DNA of 64,000 nt. Source: Rotaria sordida (taxonomy: Eukaryota; Rotifera; Eurotatoria; Philodinida; Philodinidae). The position numbers were made by a program, and so were the translations under genes. The notes beneath the pieces are model-generated. The model was not told the DNA's origin, made no database searches, and saw only the letters and a program-made list of their open reading frames with translations. Numbering within the stretch: position 1 is the stretch's first letter; each line of letters begins with the position of its first letter. This document shows positions 11,049-24,600 of this stretch, one piece after another. The stretch lies in assembly GCA_905250125.1 (NCBI GenBank), contig CAJNOL010000735.1:43300-107299 (forward strand). The letters are read 5' to 3'.

Positions 11049-12604
11049 TTAATGTGTATTTCTAGGAAAATAATTTCTTGGTATTATATTTCCATCAGTT
11101 GAATCTGAATTAATTTCAATTCCATTCGTTGTTATAACATTAACAAAATCTAACATTGATTCATTTGATGGTAAACATGATGTTGAATGAAATCTTTTTG
11201 TTTCAGTTAAAATAGCACGTAATTGTGTATTTTCACGTTCAGCATGAGATAATTTTTCATTTAATTGTTTGATTTGTTGTTTACATTGTTCTAAATTTCC
11301 TTCAAGTTGTTCAATATAATGTCGACGACGTTCACGACAACGTCTTGCTGCTTCACGATTACTATCACGTATTTGTTTTTTACGTTGATCATCCGATCCA
11401 ACATTATTATTATTATCATATGGTGGTGTTGTTGGTGTTGTTGTTGTTGATGATGATGATGGAAATGATGAATTTATATTTAGAGTATTGGTTTGTATTG
11501 GAATCGTTTTTTGTCGTTTTATATTTAATAATTGATTACTTGATGTAGCTTCATTTATAATTGGTTGTTGAGAAATAAGAATTGAATTAGCTTTTGGTAT
11601 TGATCCACCTAAATATAGAAAAAAAAAATTAATCTAATGAAATATACTATGGAAAAGAAGATAATTAAATTCAATTACCAACAATAGTCTGTTGAAATGT
11701 TCGTTTATTAGTGGGTGTCATTGGTTGTTGTTTAATAATTGTTGGATGTACTCCATTTTGATCTGTTTTTAATTGTATTGTATAAGGTGGTTTTAAATTA
11801 TTATCTAATTGTGGATGTGAATCAATAGTATGTATTAATAGAGGCATATCATGTAGACGTTGAAAATCATTATTATTAGATAATTGATGATCATCATCGA
11901 TTGAACTTATATCATTAAGATCAGTTTTGTGTGATTGAGAAAAATGATTATTTGTAATTGATGTTGGTGATGTTGGTTCAGTACGAGATTGAGTTCTTTG
12001 AAGTAATTTCTTTTTTGGTGCAACAACAACACCCATAGTATGTAATGATGATGATGATGATGTATCAAAATGATTATTATTATCACTAGTTAGTAGTGAC
12101 GCCGTTTCGCGTTCTATATTATCTTGTGTTGAATATTTGGAAAATGATTCTAGATCATTCATAACCTTAAATATGAATATGAGAAAAAATAAATGAATCA
12201 TATATGATGATTCATTTTACCTCTGCTGTAGATGGTACGTCAACAGGTATACCGTCGTCAATGTTAGAAGGTATAGAAACGTTTTCCATTGACAAGACTC
12301 CAGCTTTTGCCATTTTTTGAAAAAGTGATTCAGTTGGTTTACGTGGCTGAGTAAAAGTTCGTTTAAGGTCATCTTCTATTTTCGATAATTTTATGTCATT
12401 GGACGATGTAGATAATGATTCATTATTTGTTATTGTTGTTGTTATTATAGAAGGTGGGTTAGTACTTAAATCATGATTATCCTCGTTGTTTACATCAACT
12501 ATTGTAGGTGTATGTGAAATTTTATATATAAGTGGATTTAAACTAATATTTGGTGTTATTAATGATGGTGTATCTAATATATTTGTTGAAAATTCTAAAT
12601 CCAT
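11049..12604 (-). CDS. bZIP transcription factor, ATF/CREB class
   Basis: Three exons (12604-12221, 12165-11679, 11608-11049) encode 476 residues that bind DNA as a leucine-zipper dimer in the nucleus. The first 360 residues are low-complexity, rich in T, S, N and D, typical of an activation region, with possible proline-directed phosphorylation sites (RTEPTSPTS, QQPMTPTNKR). The basic region is at about 366-387: KKQIRDSNREAARRCRERRR with the invariant Asn374 and Arg382. A zipper follows directly (HYIEQLEGNLEQCKQQIKQL, NEKLSHAERENTQLRAIL). The NREAARRCR core is nearest to the ATF/CREB/Jun group. No zinc finger like that of ATF2 is seen at the N-terminus, so I give no gene name. Splice phases are clean. 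Confidence 0.85.
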
Positions 12605-15600
12605 ACTGTGAATTGGTATGAATAATAAATATATTACACTAGAGAAAACATAATTTTTTTTTGTTTGGTAATTTTATTAATATGATAAATACGAAATAAA
12701 AAAAATGAAAATATCCCAAAAATTCATACGTGTAAATATGTCAAAAATGTTTTGCATCAACAGCAAAAATAACCTTGTTAGTAACTTAAGCCTCTGATGT
12801 TCTTTTTTTTATCTTTTGATATCTTACAAATAAATAAACAAATAAACTTATGTATAAATGTGAAAAAAAAACAACAACAACATAAAGAAAGAATAAAAGG
12901 ATCTAAATATATAATTGGGTGTAACTAATGTTTTAAACCAACAAAATTAATTAAAAATTTTTATTAAAAATAACTAACAGGATGAAGAATGTAAATAATT
13001 AAAAAATGTATCTTAAATAATAAAATATTTCTTTTCAATAGATGTCGTTTTAGTTTTATGTCAGTGGTATTTCAATTGTCTATGATAAATAATTCATTGT
13101 TGACATATTTAATTCTTATCTTTAATCTTCTTTGATGTTGTCAAGTGGACGTTTGACATGTAATAAAGTCATTTGATAATAATCATGACAAAAAAAACAA
13201 ACAAAACTATTGTCTCAAAGAAAATTCCTATTAAATTATAATAAATATCTAAAATAAATTAAATAAGCTCAACATCACATAATTAATCATGAATTATTTT
13301 TATTTAAATTAATGATCAATTCATATTTCTTAAAACTAATTATGATATAGAATATTTTCTGTTAGATATCATATCTATTCTTTATCTGATATGCAGTTAT
13401 TAATTAATACGAAAATTCAATTATACATTGTAATATTTTTATTTTAGTAAATCATTCAGATCATTATTTTTAGATGCTGGATCAACATTAATTCATGTTT
13501 ATTCTCTTGACATTAGCCGTTGAGATATAATCAGAGAAATATTAAATAAAGTTTGACAAGAAAAATTCTTGGATCAAAATAAAAAAGACTCTTGAGATTT
13601 TTATGGTTGAAGAACTCTCTGAATATGATTTAAGTATCTTGTAAAAGACATAAATTATTTAATGCACAATATACAAAAATCCATTATGGTAATCTAACCA
13701 AGGTACATTCAATTATTTACCAATGAATGAAGCATTTTGGCAAATTAAATTTCCTCGTACTACTGAATCATTTCGTTAACCGCATTTTTTTTGTTTCTAG
13801 TTTACTTGTTGTACATGCTGAATAGAATCTTTTTATGATTATCTTGAATTATTGTATTACTATAGTTTATTAAGAAAAGATTTAAATCATATGGAAAATA
13901 TTTAAAGCAAATTTTATTCAAGTTCAATAACAATCCAAATTTTGATCTTGATCATGTTAATTATTTAGTTCTTTTTTTTTTTTGAACTGTTAGATTTAAC
14001 TATGAATAATACTTTAAAATGTTTTCTTTTTCCTTTTTTTGTTTTTTGTTTTAATAAAGAAATATGATATACAAGTTTAACATTTAACAATCTTTTCTCA
14101 CAAGATCTATTCAAAGTCAAAATCATATATTTAACTACAATAGAGTATTAGATTTCAAGAGATTTCTTTCGTCCATAACTATAGGTTTAAGTGAGTTGTT
14201 TTTGATCAATTTAATTGATTTCATAACATAGGTACATCAAGTAAGTATAAAGGATTTTTTTTTCTTCTACTGATAGTAAACAACAATGATTCGAACATGT
14301 TTATAGTTTTTCTTTCTACAACTAGTGTAATAAATATTAAAAATAGCAAATCATAAATTTAAGCATCAATTAAATACGTTAGAGAAAATTATAATGTTAA
14401 CTAATTAGTGAAACTTAATATTTAATACAAGTTAAAAGAATTAATCGTAAGACTAAGTAATGAAAAAAAAAACTTTGATACAAAATTCAATTGCAAAGAA
14501 TCAAATTATTTGTTATCTTTTCTTTGCATTTAAAATTAGAGTCCTGAAATTTGATCAGAACAGTGCGAATCAAACTGAATAACTATTTGATGGGATCGTT
14601 TACACTGTTGAAAATACATCATAATAATTTTATATTTTATTAATTATTTCACGAATTGAAAAAAAAAAGTTTCTTTGGATTAACACATCTCACATATTCA
14701 TCCTAATATTGACATACTTTTGTGTTAATCTCTCGGAAATGTAATAGGATTCGATTTTAGGTGTCACTATAAGGTAATATGTAATAAAATGTTGATAAAT
14801 TGATATGAAGGTGAATGAAGATTCATCGATATATTTTATTAAATGATAAATAGCAAAAAATATAGGACGAACAAAAATAGTATGAATAGCTGAAGAAGTA
14901 GTTGACTGAAGGTAACAGTCAAAAAAGAAGTTTTATAGTAAAATAAAGATGCGTACGATGAAGAAAGAGTTAATGAGAAGAATATGAGTGATAAAGTTCA
15001 GACGTGTAACGAAAAATGAATTATAATAACGAATATAAGAATTGTAACTAATGAGAAGATGATTAGTAACGATCACAACGAAAAGAGTGCGAGAAAAAGT
15101 ATAAGAAACAAAGAAACCACAAATATGAATAAATGTATACACTAGTACCGTCCGTTCCCAGAATAGAAAGCCTTGGCTTTTTATTTAGCTGGAATGTACC
15201 TACTTCCAGCGACTGTATTATATCTCATTTATGCAGTCTTTAGAAAATTGTTTGAAAAATTATATTTTATTTTTTATAAATGAAAAATAACATAAAAATT
15301 TGAAGTTTATTATAACGACTACAGAATTCAGCAAATTACTAATAATTATTATCATCAACTGTTCATACTTGATTGAATTTATAAATGTACGAAACCATCG
15401 TAATGTTCAAAAACTGAGAAATAGAAATTTCTAAATTGTCGATGAACTGTCAACGGAACTATTATAATTCCTAGAGAAAGCGAGCATTGGAAGGATATCC
15501 CTACTTTTCGGCAAATTCAATAGTCCGACATCTTCCGTACAACTAATACTAGCTGTAGTTCTGAACAGAAGGTCGGTGTGATACAGAGTTCTTGAGCTCT

Positions 15601-17018
15601 TCATACACACTAACTACCTGCAAGAGTAGGTGTATGTCACATTATAGTCAGCATGCTATCGGATAGGTGATCTGAAATAAACAACCATTAACAGTACCTT
15701 GTGGATATGTGTTAAACAATCCAATATTGATAAGTTTTATAAGAATACAATATAAATTGTTAAACGTTTTTGCACAAATGTTTTATTTCGAAAGTAGAGT
15801 TTGCTAGATATTAATCGTAATCATTTTGAAACTATCTTTTTCTACGTGTCTCATTGGATGAACAATAGATTCGTTTAGAATATTGTTGTCATTGAATGTT
15901 AACACTTCTCTCAAACATTGATCTTCAAAGATAACTCATTAATGATTAGAGATCTTAGCTTATAATGGGTGAGTCATAATGAATGGTCATACTTTACATT
16001 TGAGTTTTGCAGTGTCTAATACATTTTATAAAAAAAACAAAATATACGTCAAGATGCAACATGCAAAGCTCTATAATACAAAGCTTATTTTATATATATA
16101 TGCATCTTTAATTTTCAAAATAGACAAAATTCTGTTTGACTAATTTTCGATGCTGTGAACAAGATCGTTTTTTGTTGTAATACACGACGAATTCCATTTC
16201 TTATTTAATCAATTAATTAATGAATCAAAGTCCTTAACTTTATTCTATTACATATTATTCAAGATAGTGTCTCACACATAATAATTCAAAACACTGGATC
16301 GGAACTGTTTAAGTAGTCATCTGTGATTGTTTATAAAATGCATGAAATTCTCTTCACACTATACAAATGATTTCTGATATGTATGCAGTGTAGCATTGAT
16401 TGTCAGTTTGTGTATATGAAAGAACAACTTCAATATAATTCTTATGTAATAATCTTTCATTAAGCTTAAATATAATTGAAAACTTAAAGAAACATTTTTA
16501 GAAGCTCCTGAAAACACATATCAATAAGATTTAAATCGACCATTGACTATCGTCTATCGATATGACTCTTTAATCGAAAATATAAGAAAAAGAATTCGTC
16601 GCGAAAAGTGTATATAAAAAAATAAGCTTTGTATTGTAGAATTTTTCATTCTGCATTTTATAGTATATTTTGTTTTGTTTTTGCTCAATAAACTATGAAT
16701 TAAAATTGATTTTGTAGAATAACGATAAACATTCAATAACTTCTATTTTTAAAGTAATTTATTTATTAATGAATAAAACTATTTGCCATAAATCATCAAT
16801 TGTTTTAAATATAAAGTTATAAAAAAAAACAACAACACTCATATATCGTAATTGATATTCGAATGATCCGTAACATTGACAAAGTTTATTATCGAATAAT
16901 TGCTATTTAAAATCATTGTAAAAAAAAAAAAGAAATGTTGAATGTTTTTTTTTTTGTACCATAAAACATAAATTAAAGATTTTTATTGATAGACAAAACA
17001 GAAAAAAAAAACGAATCT
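12605..17018. other. 4.4 kb intergenic region, mostly non-coding
   Basis: The stretch is AT-rich with many stops in all frames. One protein-like relic lies near 13461-13522 (separate entry). At 14870-15140 the plus strand is unusually purine-rich, with no coding sense I trust. Around 15480-15680 the composition is more even and there is an inverted pair, CATACACACTAACTACCTG and GAGTAGGTGTATG, but no RNA gene I recognise. The last kilobase is the 5' flank of the SLC22 gene. Confidence 0.5.
13461..13525 (+). pseudogene. Possible relic of an apyrase/NTPDase (GDA1-CD39) gene
   Basis: One frame reads SLFLDAGSTLIHVYSLDI, then SR and a stop. DAGST followed by a hydrophobic residue and HVY is the first apyrase conserved region of the ENTPD5/6 type. 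Just before it, ATTTTAG could be an old splice acceptor. Downstream (13700-13790) an open stretch reads NYLPMNEAFWQIKFPRT, which I cannot place. Stops interrupt all frames, so if it is real it is broken. Confidence is low because the match covers few residues. Confidence 0.3.
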
Positions 17019-18986
17019 ATGCCGAAGCCAAAAAGAACTCGTAGTCGTGCACGTTCACTTGTTGAACTACTTCAAAGAATACAACTTCAAGAACAATCAA
17101 ATGTACCATCAACAATAAGTACAATTGATCAATTATTAAATGATGCTGGTTCATTTGGTTTATATCAAAAAATTCAATTTTTTCTTGTTGGTCTTCTTGC
17201 TATATTACCAGCTATGACAGCATTTAATTATGTATTTATAGCTGCAACACCTGATCATCGTTGTCATTTACCATTAATAAATTTTACTGATACATTTCAA
17301 ATACAATCAAATGAACATGAAAATTATATTAATCAATATATTCCATTATCATTAAAAGATCGAAAATGTTATTTAAAATCTATAAATAAAAATTTAATAC
17401 CATGTTCAAAATGGGTATTTGATAATACATTTTATAATACAACAATATCAACAGAATGGAATCTTGTTTGTGATCGTCTTCATTTAAAAGGTATAACACA
17501 AAATGCTTATATTATAGGTACAAGTGGATCATTTTTAACTGGTATTATGTCTGATAAATTAGGACGACGAACAACAATGTATTTACTTATATTAATTTTA
17601 GTTATTGTACTTAATTCAACACAAATGATTATGCATTCAAAACTTTCTAATGATAAAAAATTAATTATTTTTACAATAAGTCGATTTTTAACTGGTTTTG
17701 CACAAACAACTTATTCAATAACATTAGTTTTACTTTTAGAAATGACATCAGCTACAAAACGAGTATTAGCTAGTAATATTCTTTCATATTTCTATACATC
17801 AGGTATGATAAAAAAATTCTTTGCAAAAAAAAAACAAAAAAACAAAAACCAACATCTTCTATGAAATTTTCTATTCATATTAGGTGAATTATTTATAATG
17901 CTTATCTATTATTATACACGTGATTGGTCATTAACAATGTGGATATTAACAATATATGTAATGCCATTTTTATGTTATTATTGGTGTGTACCTGAATCAG
18001 CTCGTTGGCTTGTATCAACAGGACAATTATTACAAGCTCGAAAAGTTCTTCATCGTATAGCTTATATAAATCGTCATACATTAGCTAATTCAGAAAAAAA
18101 ACTTTATGATGATTTACAACGTGATGCTCGTAAACGTCCAAAACGTTATTCATATATACATGTTTTAACTAGTTTATTTAAATCATCTGTTATGCGTCAA
18201 CGTTGTTTAATTATATTTTATATAATGATGACAAATTTAATGGTCTATCTTGGTATTGGTATGGGTATAACAACATTAACAAATGATCGTCCATATGAAA
18301 TATTTCTTTTTTCAATTGTTGCTGAATTATTTGGTCTTTGTTTATGTCATTTTTGTGCAACAAAATTTGATAGAAAAATTCCATTAATAAGTTTTTTTAC
18401 TTTATGTTCTTTATCAATATTAATAATACCAATAATACATAAACAATATCCATTAATTAGTTTATTATCAGCATTATCAGCTAAATTATTTATATCAGCA
18501 TCACAAGCATTATCATGGATATATACATCAGAAACATATCCAACTGTTATACGTTCAACTGGTGTTGGTCTTACAGTTAGTATTGCAAGACTTGGTGGTG
18601 TATGGGCACCACAAATATCATTATTAGCACAATCTGTTTGGTTTCCATTACCATATATTATATTTAGTATATGTTCATTAATTGCAGCATTTTTTGCAAT
18701 ATTTTTACCTGAAACACGAACAAAATTAGCTTTACCAGAAACAATAAAACAAGCAGAAAAATCTGATAATAATATTTTAATACCTCAACAAACATTAAAT
18801 CAATTAATACAATCAGAAATAATAATAAATCATAATCAAAAATTACCTATATGTTATGAAGAAGAAGATCATGATACACATATAGAAGATATATCATCTT
18901 CAGAACATACGAAATCACAAGAAGAATGTATATTAATGAATATTCAACAGAAAAATAAAATTGAATATGAAGAAAATAAAGAATAA
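17019..18986 (+). CDS. SLC22-type organic ion / carnitine transporter
   Basis: This is a plasma-membrane carrier of the major facilitator superfamily, SLC22 branch; the substrate (organic cation, anion or carnitine) cannot be told. Exons 17019-17802 and 17884-18986 encode 628 residues. Family marks in order: GSFGLYQKIQFFLVGLLAIL (first helix), a large extracellular loop with cysteines and NFT/NTT glycosylation sites, TEWNLVCD before helix 2, MSDKLGRR (the MFS D-x-x-GRR motif), PESARWLVSTGQLLQARKVL (sugar-transporter-type motif in the central loop), YTSETYPTVIRSTGVGL and a final FLPETRTK. The basic N-terminus (KPKRTRSRARS) and acidic, glutamine-rich C-tail are cytoplasmic. ATG at 17019 is the first Met in the open frame; a possible upstream acceptor at 16993 would allow an extra 5' exon. 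One 81-bp intron. Confidence 0.9.
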
Positions 18987-19013
18987 AAATAATTTCTTTT
19001 TTTTTTTACAATT

Positions 19014-19019
19014 AATAAA
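19014..19019 (+). terminator. Polyadenylation signal of the SLC22 gene
   Basis: AATAAA lies 28 bp after the TAA stop, following a T-rich run. Its position fits a short 3' UTR. Confidence 0.5.
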
Positions 19020-19079
19020 AATTTTTATTTGATTGATTCATTCTAATGAGAATGTATATTGGTAAAATACTTGAGTTCA

Positions 19080-19455
19080 TATTGAATTCACGAGAAGATC
19101 TCGGTAAGATTAGAAAAATCTTATAAGATGCTTGTGCAGCCGTGTTATGATCGTTTTACTGAATTTTCATCTGAAATCTGACGACTCTGAGAAGAAACTT
19201 TCATTCGAAAAGAATGTTCCTTTGTCAAGATATTGAATTTTTAAGTAAAATTGATTTTTATAGCAAACCATTATTTTTTGAAAAATTTAATATCTCGACA
19301 AAGGAACATTCTTTTCGGCTGAAACTTTCTTCTCAGAGTTGTTGAACTTCAGATCAAAATTCAGTAGAACGATCATAACACGGCCTCCAGAGACCCATTA
19401 GGAACGAACTTTTAAAGAATTTTTCTAGTTTTATCGAGATCTTCTTGTGAACATA
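19080..19455. repeat. Fold-back (inverted-repeat) element
   Basis: Arms of about 160-170 bp (19083-19240 and 19284-19452) flank a loop of about 45 bp. Matched pieces include AGAAGATCTCG with CGAGATCTTCT, CCGTGTTATGATCGTT with GATCATAACACGG, and AAAAGAATGTTCCTTTGTC with GACAAAGGAACATTCTTTT. Long stretches pair nearly perfectly, so this copy is younger than the others. Confidence 0.9.
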
Positions 19456-19959
19456 AACGGCGGGTATCAATTCGTGTAGTTCCCTCATGAATCAATAAAA
19501 TAAATGTTTAGAAAATGAAGTCAAATGTAGCTTGGCTACATATTAGAATCATTAGGCATTTACTGCAATTTCTTTTAACGGTATTTTATCCGAACATTTT
19601 TTTTTGTTTCAGCTTTTGGTTCCGAACGTATTTTACTAGTACTGTTATAAGATTGCAGGATGATAGAACATATGAAACTTGTTATCAATAATTGATTTTC
19701 CATGCGGAAACATCCAATTTTGTTTTTCAGATCTTTATTAGACAATGTATTGAAATTTCGAATGATCAACATAAAACTTATTGTGAATATGTTTAATTAA
19801 TCTGATGAGGGAAACATATCAAACTGTCGGTGGCCTACTGATGAATAGTTAAAGTTATTTTAATCAAACTTTTACTGAAGATGGAATAATTTGTACTTTC
19901 AATGAAAAAACCTGATCATATTCGAGTTGAGTTACTAACCTTTAATGCTATACTAATAA

Positions 19960-20490
19960 GTTTGAAATATGAGCTTTTGATGGCTAGTCTATGCCGTGTT
20001 ATAATCGTTTTCGATCTTTTGCAAGGCATATGCCGGGAAATTCAAGTTAAGAAATTTTATCCATAGAGAAATCTCATGAACATTAGAATGATTCAAAAAT
20101 TTCAGTTTAATAGAATGTATTAAATGTTGAAGACACTCTATTTTCTGACTGCCTCTTATGACATATGATGGTTTTTTGGATATGCAATATCTTAAGAAGA
20201 AAATACTCTTTTAGATTGAAGTTTCTACAGCATACTAATGGTCATGGCTTGAACAATTTACTAACGACTATTTGTCCCGAGTTAGAATTAGTTGTACAGA
20301 AGATATCGGGTTACTGAGTCTGCCACTAGGTAGAAGTATTCTTCCTTCCTAATGGCTGTGGGATTTATCTATAGACAAAATTTCAGGTTAAAATACCTTA
20401 ATTTAATTTCCCTCATATTAGCCTTGCGACAGACTGTAAATGCAGTAAAATGATCATTACGTCACACAGACTAGCCATCAGAAACTCATT
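19960..20490. repeat. Fold-back element with large interior
   Basis: The left arm at about 19970-20085 (GATGGCTAGTCTATGCCGTG, TTGCAAGGC, TTTATCCATAGA) pairs with the right arm at about 20345-20490 (CACAGACTAGCCATC, GCCTTGCGAC, TCTATAGACAAAATTTCAGG). The interior is about 260 bp. A further partial copy of the right-arm wording, inverted, is at about 20606-20635 (AACCTGAAATTTTGTTTATA). No coding content. Confidence 0.7.
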
Positions 20491-21304
20491 AGTTTAGCTT
20501 TCATGGTGATAATTCGATCCGAATGTGATCAGATTTTTTAACTGGCAATACAAACCGTTGTTTTATCGAAGTAAAGTATTTCCGATCAATCCAAAACAAA
20601 AAGATTTAACCTGAAATTTTGTTTATAAACAGATTTGATAGTCCCAAAAGTTCCAAAAAAAAAACAAATATGTCGTTGTCGTACTGTAATTTCCTACGGT
20701 GAAGCGCTGTGTTTTTTTTTGGAAATCGAACATCTCAAGAAAGACATATTCATTCTCATTAAAACTTTCAAGTCTATTAAATCTTCTAAGAGAGAAAAAT
20801 TTCAGGCCAAAACTCAATGTTTCAGCTTCTGCGGCAATGTCGTATTCTTTACACAAATTTCATAAAAACCACCACAACTCTTCATTAGTAGGTTATTGGT
20901 CCGAATCCATGTCAAATTTTCTTAGTTTCACCGACATCTACTTTTAGAAATCCAAAATAACATTCAAGACATCTCATGAAGAAGAAAACAACCAATCAAT
21001 AATTGAATTATAATTTCTGTTTTTTTTTTTTTTATCATTGCGAATATCTCGTTGTTTATTACTGATGTGTCTTCATTCAACAAAACCACAGCATTGAATA
21101 CACTCGGCAATCCGAGATTATATGAAATAAAGAATAGATCATAAATCAAAAGACAAAAAAACTTTTGTCTTTTCTCACAGATAGATAAATGAAATGACGA
21201 AAAAAGAAAAAAACAAAAACAACAAATAAACTTTGATATATGTGCGTTGTTAAATTTATAGGTTTTTATATTTCATATTAGTAGAAGAGAACAGAAAAAA
21301 GAAA

Positions 21305-21323
21305 AAGAGAGAGAGAGAGAGAG
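21305..21323 (+). repeat. (GA)n microsatellite
   Basis: About nine GA dinucleotides in tandem, downstream of the SRCAP stop codon. Confidence 0.8.
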
Positions 21324-21524
21324 ACAGGAAACAATCGCACACATATATAGAAAAAAAAACGAACAACAAATTTTTTTTGTTTTATATGACTATATGCATA
21401 TGGGAGACAACACCAAGAGAAAAAAAAAACAAAGACATACACTGTTGAATTATCGCCTGCGATAGTGGAATAAAGTTGATAAATAATAATAATAATAATA
21501 ATATGGTTTTTTTTTCTTTCTCAT

Positions 21525-21625
21525 TTATGTTGTCTTTTTAGTTGATTGAAATATACGACCATTTTGTATTTGATAAACAACATTTTGTTGTTGTTGTTGT
21601 TGTTGTTGTTGAGGCTGTTGTGATG

Positions 21626-21657
<32 letters not shown>

Positions 21658-24600
21658 GATGAACGAATTTGATAAACAGTACCAGCTGTTGATGATGAAC
21701 GAGGTTGTTGTTGTGTAAGAAGATTTGTCACTGGTGATGTATTTATATTTGATTTATTACTTAAAAGTATGGATCCTGTTGAGCGAGAATTATTTGTTGA
21801 ATTTGGATTAATATAATTAATTAATGATAGAACTGATTGTTGATCTAAGGAATTAACAATCCATATTTGTTGTTGTCCATTTGTATTTGATGTTGATGTT
21901 GTTGATGAATTTTGTGTTAAACATGATAAATTTGAAATTGGTTTTCTTGTTATTGTTGATAATGTTGTTTTAGATTTTGATGAATATATACGATTATTAT
22001 TATCAAAATCATCATCATCATCATCATCATCAAAATCATCAGCAACAAGAAGTGTTGTTGAATCAACACAATCATCATTACTATTATGTCGATTATTATT
22101 TATATGAGATGTTGTTTGTTGTTTTATTAGTCGAGATGGTTTTTGAATTAATGCTGGTGGTGGTGGTGGTGGAAGAGAAGGAGGAGGAGGTGGTGGTGGT
22201 AGTGGTAGTGGTGGAGGTTGAATACGACGTCGTCGAAGATTTTCAGTTGGAGTTTGAGATGAACGTTTTATGAGAACAGGACGAGGAGTAGAAGGAGGAG
22301 GTGGTAGAGGAAGAGGCGGAGGTGTAGGTGGAAGAATAACCGTTGGTGGTGGTGGTGGTTGACTAGCAGCAATAGCAGCTGAACTTTTTTCATGTCGTGC
22401 TAATTCATTTGCTATTAAACTATTTTGTGCAGCTGAATATGTATAACTATATTTAATTTGTCGTTCTTTATCTAAAGCATATGTATACATCATTTCATCA
22501 TCTTCTTGTTCTAATTGTCGTTCTTCTTCTTCTTTTAAAGATTTTAAACGTGATAATTGCCAATCTTTTCGAATTTGTTCAGCATCAAGATGAGTATTTG
22601 GAGCAACTTGTGTTAATTGATATTCTTGACGATAAGCTTCAACACAACGTAATGCATATCGTTCAATAGGTCGAAGCTTAAAATAAGACGAAAAGAAAAA
22701 GAAGATAATAGAAGACGTATTAGTATATTCATTTTCATCGTATTTCGCCCTAATCTGTCAGCATCTTGTTTCTGTAGCAAACAGTCATCGATTCTCCTCA
22801 CTATTTACGATTGTTTACGGTGTGCAGATTTGTACTAAGTTATAAATGTAGGTCAACAAGACCACCCCGGTGCCGATAGATTGACTTAAAGAGAAGTTAT
22901 AATGTATGACAGCTCTTCTCATTAGGCAAAGTCTTGAGTGGCAAACATTTGATCGGGCAGCTATTGACCAATCAGGTGAGTTCTTGACAAAGGCTTTGAA
23001 AATGACATTTTGAAGCCATATTTCATTGAATATTAACTTATAATATGACTATTCGATAGAGAAAATTGTTTTATTTCGATCTATGCAAAGTCGAGTTGTA
23101 TAAATTATTTTGTTCGAAAGTTACTGAGATTTTCTCAGGATCCCGAAATCGACCAAACGACCTCTAACTAATCTACCATGAATCAGGACAAGCATAATCA
23201 ATCGTGCTGAGTCGAGTAGTAACATTTGTTTCCAGTTTTGAATCTGCTATGTGAGCATTTCAGAAATTCCACCTGTTTTTTTGCTTGTCTCGTGGGTGGC
23301 AATAGCGAAAATGCTTGCATGATAGCTTCAAAACTGAAAACAAACGTTACTATTCGACTCAGCATGGTTGATTATGCCTGTCCTAATCCCTGATAGCTTG
23401 GCTAGAGATTGTTTGGTTGATTTTGAGAGCCTTGAGAAACCTCGTTAACTTCTCAATGAAACAAGCCATAGAGCTGAGTCTTGCGTAGATCAAAAGAAAA
23501 CAATTTTCTTTATCGCATTGTCCTATTACAAGTCAAAATTCAATGGGAAATGGCTTCAGAATATCGTTTTTGAAATCTCCACCAAGAACTCTCTTGATTG
23601 ATTAATAGCTGATTAATCAAATTTCGATTCATTTTAATAAAAAAAATATTCGCCTCTTTTTCAACAGTGAAAACCGTAGATCTCTATGAAAAGTTATTGA
23701 AAGAATAGTCATCAGCCTTATATTTTGGCGTCAATAATACTTCTACATAATATCTAATTGATAATTTACTTATGAATAAAAACTTTAATGAACCCTCCGT
23801 CACTAAGAAAAAAAAAATCATTTCAATTAATTCAAACACACTAATGGTATTGAATTATTGTTTAGTGATCTATAGGTCATATTGTTGAAAAAAAAAAAAA
23901 CAAGATCATACTTGTTCATCAAGTGTTTTTAATTCTTCTTCAATTTTATTCATTTGTCGTTTTTGTTTTTCAATTAATTGATCTTCATTTAAATCACTTG
24001 TTTCATCTTCATTAAATTCATTTAATTCATTTTTAACTTCTTTATTTAATTCATCAGCTGCACGTCGATCAGTTTCATCTTCAACTGATGCAAGTGCTTC
24101 TTCATATTGTGTTAATGTTAAATTATTATCAAGATTAGTATTAATTGTTGTTGTTGTTGTTGTTGTTGTTGCTGCTCGACTAATATCTAATTGTTGTTGA
24201 TAAACATTACGTTCACGAACAATATCTTCTAATGTTGTTGATTGATCAAATAAATCACGTATATTATTTTTTTTAAAATAATTTACATCAAAACTACCAC
24301 CATCAATTGTTAAATCACCGAGTAAACGTTTTTGATTAGCTTTTTTTAATATATTCTCTTCTACTGTATTTTTACTTATAAGCCTATTTAGAATAAGAAA
24401 AAAAAAAAAGAAGAAACAATCATTTCACATAGTGATTAAAAATTATATTTTAATTTTTTTTTTCTGATATCATACCGATAAATATGTACATCTTTAGTTT
24501 GTCCAATTCTATGACAACGATCTTGTGCTTGTGCATCCATTGTTGGATTCCAATCAGAATCATAAAAAATAACTGTATCAGCTCCTGTTAAATTAACACC

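Larger units (their letters stand above)
18987..21524. other. 2.5 kb repeat-rich intergenic region
   Basis: It lies between the SLC22 and SRCAP 3' ends, which are convergent. It holds two fold-back elements (entries below), a fragment at 20600-20870 that repeats wording from the second one, a (GA)n run at 21305-21323 and an (AAT)n run near 21486-21502. No gene was seen; paired open frames on both strands at 20623-20865 come from the repeats. Confidence 0.55.

Noticed and set aside
15480-15680. Possible structured RNA in the bZIP / SLC22 spacer
   Set aside because: Only one short inverted pair is visible and no known snRNA, snoRNA or tRNA signature.
21977-22273. 98-codon plus-strand frame rich in H, V and E
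   Set aside because: It is antisense to the poly-proline and poly-aspartate part of SRCAP exon 8, and its composition mirrors those tracts.
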